From: Flavobacteriales bacterium UBA7443
GTDB taxonomy: Bacteria; Bacteroidota; Bacteroidia; Flavobacteriales_D; Sanyastnellaceae
Reading direction: 5' to 3'
NCBI GenBank assembly: GCA_002477505.1
Contig: DLQB01000091.1
Location: 1-24,218, forward strand
Length of the DNA: 24,218 bases
How positions within the stretch are numbered: the first letter of the stretch is position 1; the number at the start of each line of letters is the position of its first letter. Below the pieces are notes generated by a model. It worked only from the letters and a program-made list of their open reading frames with translations, made no database searches and was not told the DNA's origin. Below are positions 15,533 to 22,186 of this stretch, one piece after another. The translations under genes and the position numbers were made by a program.

Positions 15533-17314
15533 ATGCGGAGGCAGTGGTTTTTAAAAATGTTTGCTGTTGGTTTTAACCGGTGGAAACAGTCGGATCAGTC
15601 CATGATGGGCTGGGCGGTGTTGACGGGTTGTGCAGCGGGTTTGCTTGCGGTATTGTTGAAACGCACGGTTGGTGCGATGCATTTCGCTATGAATGGGATT
15701 GCGGGGTTTCTTGAAGCGCCTTGGTGGCTGGGCATTGGGCCACTCATGGGGCTTCTAGCCACCCGATGGGTCGTGCGCAAGTGGTTGCGAGGCGACCATC
15801 CGGGTCCAGGCGTTCCGAGCATTTTGCATGCATTGTCTCAGCGGCACGGGCGCATCAAGCGAATGTGGATGTTTGCGCCATTGATCACGAGTTCACTTTC
15901 AGTGGGTTTGGGAGGGTCCGGAGGGTTGGAGGGGCCATCGTTGCAATCTGCGGCAGCCATTGGGTCAGAAATTGGTAGGCAAACCAAAAGGGCCTTCAAT
16001 CGGCGTATGTTGTTGATTGGTTGTGCTGCTTCCGCCTCATTGGCGGCGTTATTCAAAGCACCGGTGGCAGCCATTATTTTCGCTGTTGAGGTGATCATGA
16101 TTGATTTGACAGCGGCTAGTTTGGTGCCATTGCTCATGGCATCGTTGGCAGGCTTGATCACCGCCAGCTTGTTTCAGGGACAAAATGACATTTTGACGAT
16201 TTCGAATTTGGCTGATTTTGAATTGAAAACACTTCCTTGGTACCTGTTGCTCGGCGCGGCATGTGGCGTTGGTTCTGTGTTTTTCTCAAGGCTTTATTTG
16301 GGAGCGAGTCATGCGGTGACCCTTTTGCCGTCGCACCGACTGCGGATATGGGTCGCGGGAATTGGTATTGGAGCTGCGCTCTTGTTTTTCCCTTCGCTCT
16401 ATGGGGAGGGCTATCAAATTGTGAATGCGCTATTCGACGGAAAGGTTGAGATGCTGGCTTCTGGGATTCAATTCCAAAGTTTGGAATTGAATGGATGGAT
16501 GCTCATTGGATTCCTGATGTTGGCGTGGGTGCTCAAGCCGGTGCTGACGGGCATGACCTTGGGAGCTGGCGGAGTGGCAGGGGTGTTCGCTCCGGCTATT
16601 TTTTGCGGCGCGCTGCTCGGTCATCAATTCGCCATTGTAACGGAATGGATCAGTAGCTCCTGGGCGTTGCCCATGGGTCATGCCGTTTTGGCGGGACTTG
16701 CGGGGATGTTGGCGGGAGTGTTGCACGCACCATTGACAGCCATTTTGCTGACCGCAGAAGTGAGCGGGGGTTATGCCTTGTTCGTACCGGTCATGTTGAC
16801 TTCGGCCATTAGTTTTCGGATTTCCAAAAGCTGGATGAAGCACACTGTCTACACGCGGGAGCTTGCTGAGCGGGGCGAATTGCTCACGCACGATAAGGAC
16901 CAGTCCATTCTGACATTGATGAACCTGATGGACCAGGTAGAAAGTGACCACGAAGTCGTGAATCCCCATTGGACATTGGGCCAGCTCATTCCCATCATTG
17001 AACGCAGCCGTCATGAGGTTTTTCCGGTATTGGATCGGAATGGTCAACTTCTTGGATTGATCGAATTGCAGGAGATCCGTGAGGTGATGTTTGACCGCGA
17101 ATTGTATGATACCATGCACGTCCACGACATGATGAATATTCCAGTGGCGACCATTGATGTCACCATGCGAATGGAAGAAGTCATGGCGATTTTTGAACGC
17201 TCAGGGGCCTGGCGTTTACCGGTTTTGGCCGACACCCAATTCAAGGGCTTTGTATCGCGGACGAAATTGTTATCGAATTACCGAAATTGGCTCAAGGCCT
17301 CGAGCATAGAGTGA
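15533..17314 (+). CDS. ClC-family anion channel/transporter with C-terminal CBS pair
   Basis: A 593-residue inner-membrane protein with about ten hydrophobic stretches up to residue ~430, followed by two CBS domains (~470-590, ending VSRTKLLSNYRNWL) that usually sense nucleotides. The three ClC signature regions are present: GPGVP at 91-95, GGLEGPSLQ at 130-138 with the gating glutamate Glu133, and GGVAGVFAP at 346-354. Tyr414 in SGGYALFVP aligns with the chloride-coordinating Tyr445 of E. coli ClC. Pro92 replaces the selectivity serine (Ser107 in E. coli), and Val187 in FAVEVI sits where E. coli has the proton glutamate Glu203. It moves chloride or a related anion; channel versus exchanger is unclear. 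ATG 15533 lies 66 bases from the divergent stress-protein gene. Its stop is two bases from the hydrolase stop. Confidence 0.92.
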   Translation: MRRQWFLKMFAVGFNRWKQSDQSMMGWAVLTGCAAGLLAVLLKRTVGAMHFAMNGIAGFLEAPWWLGIGPLMGLLATRWVVRKWLRGDHPGPGVPSILHALSQRHGRIKRMWMFAPLITSSLSVGLGGSGGLEGPSLQSAAAIGSEIGRQTKRAFNRRMLLIGCAASASLAALFKAPVAAIIFAVEVIMIDLTAASLVPLLMASLAGLITASLFQGQNDILTISNLADFELKTLPWYLLLGAACGVGSVFFSRLYLGASHAVTLLPSHRLRIWVAGIGIGAALLFFPSLYGEGYQIVNALFDGKVEMLASGIQFQSLELNGWMLIGFLMLAWVLKPVLTGMTLGAGGVAGVFAPAIFCGALLGHQFAIVTEWISSSWALPMGHAVLAGLAGMLAGVLHAPLTAILLTAEVSGGYALFVPVMLTSAISFRISKSWMKHTVYTRELAERGELLTHDKDQSILTLMNLMDQVESDHEVVNPHWTLGQLIPIIERSRHEVFPVLDRNGQLLGLIELQEIREVMFDRELYDTMHVHDMMNIPVATIDVTMRMEEVMAIFERSGAWRLPVLADTQFKGFVSRTKLLSNYRNWLKASSIE

Positions 17315-17326
17315 AGTCAATTCACT
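17310..17326. terminator. Small hairpin across two convergent stop codons
   Basis: AGTGAA (17310-17315), five-base loop, TTCACT (17321-17326). The hairpin includes the ClC stop TGA (17312-17314) and the hydrolase stop (17317-17319 on the other strand). Being symmetrical, it could act on both transcripts. The stem is only six mostly A-T pairs and no strong T-run follows, so it is a weak candidate. Confidence 0.22.
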
Positions 17327-18096
17327 AAGAATTCCAAGGTGATTTCCCGGAACTCTTCCGGGTGTGAAGCATGCAGCCAATGGCCGGCTTCCTCGATGCA
17401 GTGGATGTCCAATTGCATGCAGGCGCGGTCGAAAGTCTCCAATGCCTCCTGATTTACATAATCAGATTTCCCACCATAGATGACCAAGGTGGGGAGGGTG
17501 TTCATCTCGAGGGGGACGGCGCCGACAACAGCACCCAATGCCTTTTCAAGCACGGCAATGTTGGGCCGCCATTGAAACCCTCCGTCTTTCAATCGCCGTG
17601 CATTTTTCATCAAAAAAGCCACCACTCCCGGGTCGTTCAGTTGTTCGAGCAAGTGGTGCTGAATCTTGCTTCGGTCGGAGTGGCCGGTAATGGGCGCGGA
17701 TTGGATGGCGTCGAAAATCGATTGGTGATGCGGGGAATACGCGTGAGAAGCGATATCTGCTACAATGAGTTTCTCGACGCGATCCGGGAAGGCGTCCGCA
17801 AATGCAAGAGCAGTTTTTCCGCCCATGCTGTGGCCAATGATCGAGGCTTTTTGCAGGCTGTTTTCTGTGAAATAGCGCTCCAAGTCATGCGCCATGGACA
17901 CATATGTGTGTTCTTCGTGGTGGGCGCTGCGGCCGTGATTGCGCTGGTCGATGAGGTGCACACAATGGGTTTCGGCGTAGGCACGTCCCAGGGTTTGCCA
18001 GTTATCGGATGTTCCCAATAGGCCATGAAGGACAACCAAATGGGGGCGGTCTGACGTTCCCAAAACTCGCGCGTGCAAAGCAATGGTATCGTTCAT
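17317..18096 (-). CDS. Alpha/beta-fold hydrolase (YbfF-like esterase)
   Basis: A 259-residue cytoplasmic alpha/beta hydrolase. The oxyanion-hole region is LHGLLGTSDNW (23-33), followed by LIDQRNHGRS (48-57). The nucleophile is Ser90 in IGHSMGG. The acid is probably Asp212 in GGKSDYV, and the histidine is His239 in EAGHWLHA. LLGTSDNW and DQRNHGRS are typical of the YbfF branch of short acyl esterases. The natural substrate is not known; esters of short acyl groups or acyl-CoA are guesses from relatives. Its ATG overlaps the pdxJ stop (ATGA, 18093-18096), so it is probably translated with pdxJ, but no biochemical link with vitamin B6 is evident. There is no signal peptide. Confidence 0.9.
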   Translation of the reverse strand: MNDTIALHARVLGTSDRPHLVVLHGLLGTSDNWQTLGRAYAETHCVHLIDQRNHGRSAHHEEHTYVSMAHDLERYFTENSLQKASIIGHSMGGKTALAFADAFPDRVEKLIVADIASHAYSPHHQSIFDAIQSAPITGHSDRSKIQHHLLEQLNDPGVVAFLMKNARRLKDGGFQWRPNIAVLEKALGAVVGAVPLEMNTLPTLVIYGGKSDYVNQEALETFDRACMQLDIHCIEEAGHWLHASHPEEFREITLEFLVN

Positions 18097-18827
18097 TCTT
18101 CGGAAAAAGCAGAAGATTTCAAACGCGCGAGGTAGCGCTTGACTGTTGTTTCAAGTCCGAGGTATAAGGCATCTGAAATCAAAGCGTGACCAATGCTTAC
18201 CTCGGACAGGTAGGGCACATTTTTGGCAAAATGTTCGAGGTTTTGGAGGTCCAAGTCGTGTCCGGCATTTACGCCCAGCCCACAACTGTGGGCGAAAGCA
18301 GCAGCCCGGGCAAATGGAATGACAGCATCCGAATCACCGCCCGCGAATCCTACGGCATACGGCTCCGTGTACAATTCGATGCGATTTGCGCCGATGTCAG
18401 CGGCAGCTTCGATTTGGGATTCATCGGTCGAAGTAAAGAGACTGACACGAATGCCCGCCTCTTGCAATTCCCTGATTGCACTTTTGAGGAGGTTGGATTC
18501 GGCCAAAACATTCCATCCCGCATTCGAAGTGAGCACGTTGGGGCCATCGGGCACAAGGGTCACTTGTTCGGGTTTGACAGCCAAAACGAGCTCTAAAAAC
18601 CCCTCAGAGGGGTAACCTTCAATGTTGAATTCCGTGCGAACAGCGGCCTTCAAATCCCGTACGTCAGCGTATCGAATGTGCCTTTCGTCGGGGCGCGGAT
18701 GAACTGTAATCCCTTGAGCACCAAAGGATTGAATTCTTTTTGCTGCCTCGACGACATTCGGCGCATTGCCGCCGCGAGCGTTGCGCAGCGTAGCAATTTT
18801 ATTGACGTTGACGCTGAGTCTTGTCAT
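18093..18827 (-). CDS. pdxJ: Pyridoxine 5'-phosphate synthase
   Basis: PdxJ condenses 1-deoxy-xylulose 5-phosphate with 3-amino-2-oxopropyl phosphate to form pyridoxine 5'-phosphate, the last ring-forming step of DXP-dependent vitamin B6 synthesis, in the cytoplasm. The 244 residues match the family. Signatures are RLSVNVNKIATLRNARGG at the start, GITVHPRPDERHIR (39-52) with His43, NIEGYPS with Glu70, VNAGHDL with His190, and SIGHALISDAL near the end. The frame is open upstream to 18881, but ATG 18827 fits the family start, and the extra residues have no PdxJ character. It heads a two-gene leftward unit with the hydrolase and is divergent from the CBS gene, 48 bases away. Confidence 0.96.
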   Translation of the reverse strand: MTRLSVNVNKIATLRNARGGNAPNVVEAAKRIQSFGAQGITVHPRPDERHIRYADVRDLKAAVRTEFNIEGYPSEGFLELVLAVKPEQVTLVPDGPNVLTSNAGWNVLAESNLLKSAIRELQEAGIRVSLFTSTDESQIEAAADIGANRIELYTEPYAVGFAGGDSDAVIPFARAAAFAHSCGLGVNAGHDLDLQNLEHFAKNVPYLSEVSIGHALISDALYLGLETTVKRYLARLKSSAFSEE

Positions 18828-18838
18828 TCGTACCTTTA
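18808..18838 (+). promoter_or_regulatory. Candidate promoter of the CBS-nadK-uppS-bamA run
   Basis: TTG at 18808-18810, 20 bases, then TACCTTTA at 18831-18838, which matches five of six fixed positions of the Bacteroidota -7 box (TAnnTTTG). Transcription would start near 18845, leaving a leader of about 31 bases before the ATG at 18876. The -33 part overlaps the first codons of the divergent pdxJ gene. Confidence 0.35.
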
Positions 18839-18875
18839 GGTTCCAACACCTCCGGTGCATTCCATCGGTGGATAG

Positions 18876-19541
18876 ATGCAAAATTACACCATGTATGCAG
18901 AGCGCATAATGAATTTAAATCTTCCATTTGTGCGGCCCGAAGACTCGGCTGCGCAAGTGCTGGGATTGATGGACGAATACAAGGTCCGTCACCTTCCTCT
19001 GGTCAACGGGGAAGAGTTTCAAGGCCTCGTTTATGAAGAAGATTTAATGGAAATCGACAGCGAGACGCCGATGGCGACGCTTCATGCGCGTCCGGTGTCG
19101 GTGGCTCCGCAATGTCATTTGTACGATTTGGTTGCTCAATGGGTCAATGCCGAGGTGGATGCGATGCCGGTGATCGATGAAGGAAAATACGTTGGAACCG
19201 TTGACGCTCCATCGATCCTTCGGTTTTTGGCCGAGCAGACCCATTGGGCAGAAAAAGGTGCTGTCATTGTGCTGGAAGTCGCCGAGCGTGACTTGGCGAT
19301 TTCTGAGATTGCCCGCCTGGTAGAAGGAAATGGCACAAAAATTATTGCGTGCACCACGTCACAAGCGAGTGATTCCAGCAATGTTGTTGTTACCCTCAAA
19401 CTGCATTCGGAAGATATTCAGCCCGTAATCGCGACATTCCAGCGGCACGCCTATACGATACAAACCTTTTTGCACGCTCCAAAAGCGGAGGAGGAAATGC
19501 GGGAACGTTATGATGCGTTTATGCGTTTTTTGAAACAATAA
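18876..19541 (+). CDS. CBS-pair protein with C-terminal ACT-like domain
   Basis: A 221-residue cytoplasmic protein. Two CBS motifs cover roughly residues 10-125 (AAQVLGLMDEYKVRHLPLV, then VAQWVNAEVDAMPVIDEGKYVGTV). An ACT-like segment at ~128-205 follows (AVIVLEVAERDLAISEIARLVEGNGTKI). This CBS-CBS-ACT order recalls AcuB-type proteins. CBS pairs usually bind adenine nucleotides and ACT folds bind small molecules, so a sensing role is likely, but the ligand and target are unknown. ATG 18876 is used; ATG 18891 and 18909 are in-frame alternatives, the last giving MNLNLPF. nadK starts three bases after its stop, so the two are one transcript, and a regulatory link to NAD(P) level is possible but unproven. 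Confidence 0.88.
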   Translation: MQNYTMYAERIMNLNLPFVRPEDSAAQVLGLMDEYKVRHLPLVNGEEFQGLVYEEDLMEIDSETPMATLHARPVSVAPQCHLYDLVAQWVNAEVDAMPVIDEGKYVGTVDAPSILRFLAEQTHWAEKGAVIVLEVAERDLAISEIARLVEGNGTKIIACTTSQASDSSNVVVTLKLHSEDIQPVIATFQRHAYTIQTFLHAPKAEEEMRERYDAFMRFLKQ

Positions 19542-19544
19542 GTC

Positions 19545-20423
19545 ATGAAAATCGCAGTCCACGGCAAGGCTTTTTCCCCGGATTATGATGATGCGGTCAA
19601 GCAAATTCTGAAGCGAATCAAGTCGATTGACGATGCGCCAATTTTGGAATTTCACTTCAAGCGTTTTTTGGATGAACGCATGTCGTTGACACGTGATTGG
19701 GAGTCTTTTAGTGAGGCGCATCAGGTGGAATCGGTTGATTTGCTCATTGCCATTGGAGGCGATGGCACGGTGCTAGAAGCGGCCACGCTTGTGCGCAATA
19801 CCGAAATCCCAGTGCTCGGCGTCAATACGGGTCGCTTGGGCTTCTTGAGCAATGTCGGGATTGATGAAATTGACTTGGCCATGGACGCCGTCGCGGCGGG
19901 CAAGGTTTGGTATGAAAAGCGGCTGTTGCTCCAAGTGGAAGTGGACGGCATGGATTTTGGCGGATTCCCGTGTGCATTGAATGAAGTGGCGATCATGAAA
20001 CGCGATACCTCGAGCATGGTGGCAGTGGAGGTGGAGCGGGATGATGTTTTTGTCAATAATTATTGGGCCGATGGCCTCATTGTCTCGACGCCCACGGGAT
20101 CTACGGCGTATTCGCTCAGTGCAGGTGGCCCCATAGTCATGCCCGGAGCGGAGATTCTCTGCATCAATCCCGTTGCGCCGCACAACCTGAACAATAGGCC
20201 CCTTGTTATCCCTGCCGATGGTCAATTGCAACTCACGGCGGAAGGGAGAGAAAATCAATTTCTGCTCAGTTTGGATTCGCGGATGTTCATCCTAGATGGT
20301 GGTCGGAAAGTGCGCGTAACGCCGGCACCTTTCCGATTCGTTTTGATGAATTTGGAGCATCAAGAATTTTTCAGCACTGTTCGCGCTAAGATGCACTGGG
20401 GCATTGATCCACGTGACCGCTGA
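19545..20423 (+). CDS. nadK: NAD kinase
   Basis: It phosphorylates NAD to NADP with ATP in the cytoplasm and is essential. The 292 residues are the normal length. Signatures are GGDGT at 71-75, LGVNTGRLGFL at 91-101, the NE motif in ALNEVAI (144-150), the glycine-rich stretch STPTGSTAYSLSAGGPI (181-197), and the C-terminal beta strands around VIPADGQLQL. The ATG at 19545 is three bases after the CBS gene, suggesting the two are co-transcribed. A 93-base gap with a candidate promoter separates it from the DUF6089 gene. Nothing unusual was seen. Confidence 0.97.
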   Translation: MKIAVHGKAFSPDYDDAVKQILKRIKSIDDAPILEFHFKRFLDERMSLTRDWESFSEAHQVESVDLLIAIGGDGTVLEAATLVRNTEIPVLGVNTGRLGFLSNVGIDEIDLAMDAVAAGKVWYEKRLLLQVEVDGMDFGGFPCALNEVAIMKRDTSSMVAVEVERDDVFVNNYWADGLIVSTPTGSTAYSLSAGGPIVMPGAEILCINPVAPHNLNNRPLVIPADGQLQLTAEGRENQFLLSLDSRMFILDGGRKVRVTPAPFRFVLMNLEHQEFFSTVRAKMHWGIDPRDR

Positions 20424-20466
20424 TTTTTCGTGAATAACATGCCTTCTTTGTTGGCCCTTTTTTACA

Positions 20467-20495
20467 TTTGATTCAGGCAATTCAGCGTATTTTCG
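20467..20495 (+). promoter_or_regulatory. Candidate promoter before the DUF6089-uppS-bamA genes
   Basis: TTTG at 20467-20470, 17 bases, then TATTTTCG at 20488-20495. This matches the full -33 box and five of six fixed bases of the Bacteroidota -7 box. It sits in the 93-base gap after nadK and would start transcription near 20501, about 16 bases before the TTG codon or 34 before the GTG codon proposed as the next gene's start. Confidence 0.4.
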
Positions 20496-20516
20496 TGCGT
20501 TAAGATTCACTCGAGC

Positions 20517-21425
20517 TTGATCATCCATTTGTCCGTGTTTTCGATACCTGTACATATTTCTCGATTGGCCCTGCGCATATTCTTCTGCGTGGGATGCTTG
20601 GTTGTTGCAAGTCATGAGGTTTCGGCTCAGCGCCAATTTGATGAGTCGAAAGAGGTGGGTTTTGCGTTTGGAACCGCCTACTACATGGGTGATTTGAATG
20701 CTGGAAAGCATTTGCAAGGCCGTTTTTCTCCCAGCTATGGCGGGTTTTATCGGCACAATTTCTCCCAGCGAATCTCGGTTCGCGTCAATTATTTCAAGGG
20801 TCGTGTGGAGGCTTGGGATGCAGACAGTCCAGACCCTTGGCGCCAAAATCGCAACCTGCATTTTCGAAATGAAATCCGCGAGTTGAGTGGTTGGGTCGAG
20901 ATCAATTACCTCGATCACCGGTTGGGAGATCCAGGAGATCGCTTTACGGCATTCCTCTTCGCTGGGCTCGCGGCTTACAATCACATGCCGGAGGCAGAAA
21001 TTGATGGGCAGTGGGTTCCGCTTCAGCCTCTGGGCACGGAGGGCCAAGGGACGACCTGGGGGGAAGCATACGGTGTTGAGTCGTATGCTACATCGGGCGT
21101 TTCTGTGCCCATCGGGTTTGGTTTCAAATCCAATATCGGGGCTTTCACGGCCATCACATTTGATTGGGGCGTCCGGAAAACGTGGACGGATCACTTAGAC
21201 GATGTGAGTGGACTATATGCAGATCGAGCTGTTTTGCTTCAGGAGAGAGGAGAGATGACGGCGGCCCTGGCTGACCGGACATTGGTCCAGGAAGGAGAAC
21301 TGTTGAACCAAGGAGGCTTGCAGCGTGGGGATGCCTCGCGGGATGATTTTTATGGGTTTGTTTCGGCTTCCATCAGCTTTCGAATCAGCAAAAAGCCTAC
21401 CACATGTTGGTCGGAAATCCAATGA
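20517..21425 (+). CDS. DUF6089-type outer-membrane beta-barrel protein
   Basis: A protein of about 300 residues. The signal peptide (ALRIFFCVGCLVVASHEVSA) is followed by a mature part beginning QRQFDESKEVGFAFGTAYYMGDLN. The pattern VGFAFGTAYYMGDLN, then YGGFYRHNFSQRISVRVNYFKG, and the ending FYGFVSASISFRI match the DUF6089 barrel proteins that sit before uppS and bamA in many Bacteroidota. Alternating hydrophobic strands with aromatic ends support a small outer-membrane barrel. Its function is unknown; the position suggests an envelope role. There is no usable ATG: the frame is closed by a stop at 20469-20471, and the only start codons before the signal peptide are TTG 20517 and GTG 20535. 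Its stop overlaps the uppS start (ATGA, 21422-21425). Confidence 0.85.
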   Translation: MIIHLSVFSIPVHISRLALRIFFCVGCLVVASHEVSAQRQFDESKEVGFAFGTAYYMGDLNAGKHLQGRFSPSYGGFYRHNFSQRISVRVNYFKGRVEAWDADSPDPWRQNRNLHFRNEIRELSGWVEINYLDHRLGDPGDRFTAFLFAGLAAYNHMPEAEIDGQWVPLQPLGTEGQGTTWGEAYGVESYATSGVSVPIGFGFKSNIGAFTAITFDWGVRKTWTDHLDDVSGLYADRAVLLQERGEMTAALADRTLVQEGELLNQGGLQRGDASRDDFYGFVSASISFRISKKPTTCWSEIQ

Positions 21426-22186
21426 ACGCGCAACAACTCGAAGTATGTGAGTTGCAGGGGTTGAATGCCAGTCGCATTCCCCGCCATGTTGCCATCATCA
21501 TGGATGGAAATGGTCGCTGGGCGGAGGAGCGGGGAGAATCCCGCGTTTTCGGTCACATGCATGGAGTGGAAGCCGTTCGCCTGTCGGTTGAAGCCGCCAT
21601 GGAACTGGGGGTTCGGCATCTGACGCTTTATGCGTTCAGCACCGAAAATTGGAGCCGTCCAAAGGAGGAGGTTGAAGCCTTGATGAATTTGCTCGTAGAT
21701 ACGCTGGTCAAGGAAGTAAGAGAATTGGGAAACAAAGGGGTGCGGTTGCGAACCATTGGAGACATAGCGGCGTTGCCAGAAAATTGCCAAACCCAATTGA
21801 AGGAGGCGGAGTCGGCCACGAAACAGAACGAAGGCTTGGATTTGATACTGGCACTGAGCTACAGTTCAAAGTGGGAAATGGTGGAGGCCATTAAGCAATT
21901 GATTGATTCCGGTATTTCACCGGAGGAAGTCACTGCGGAATGCGTCAGTGACCACCTTTCCACCAAAGGAATCCCAGATCCAGAATTGATGATTCGAACG
22001 AGCGGCGAGCACCGGATCTCCAATTTTTTGCTCTGGCAATTGGCGTATGCGGAGTTCCACTTCACACCCACCTTGTGGCCAGACTTCAAGAAAGAGTCTT
22101 TCTTCGATGCGGTCCGCGATTTTCAGAACCGGGAACGGCGATTTGGGGGATTGCTTGACACCAACCACAACGTAACGGTGCAATGA
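21422..22186 (+). CDS. uppS: Isoprenyl transferase (undecaprenyl diphosphate synthase)
   Basis: It adds isopentenyl units in cis to farnesyl diphosphate to make undecaprenyl diphosphate, the lipid carrier for peptidoglycan and surface glycans; it acts at the cytoplasmic face of the membrane. The 254 residues fit the family. The catalytic aspartate is Asp28 in VAIIMDGNGRWAEERG; LYAFSTENWSRP follows near 69-80, and the late block RTSGEHRISNFLLWQLAYAEF is diagnostic. ATG 21422 overlaps the previous stop by four bases; ATG 21404 is in frame and would add six residues. Its own stop overlaps the bamA start (ATGA, 22183-22186), so the chain DUF6089-uppS-bamA is probably translationally coupled. Confidence 0.96.
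   Translation: MNAQQLEVCELQGLNASRIPRHVAIIMDGNGRWAEERGESRVFGHMHGVEAVRLSVEAAMELGVRHLTLYAFSTENWSRPKEEVEALMNLLVDTLVKEVRELGNKGVRLRTIGDIAALPENCQTQLKEAESATKQNEGLDLILALSYSSKWEMVEAIKQLIDSGISPEEVTAECVSDHLSTKGIPDPELMIRTSGEHRISNFLLWQLAYAEFHFTPTLWPDFKKESFFDAVRDFQNRERRFGGLLDTNHNVTVQ

Noticed and set aside
20292..21194. Long minus-strand open frame (about 300 codons) opposite the nadK end and the DUF6089 gene
   Set aside because: It lies antisense to two well-supported genes, has no signal peptide or family motif, and its composition looks like a frame shadow.
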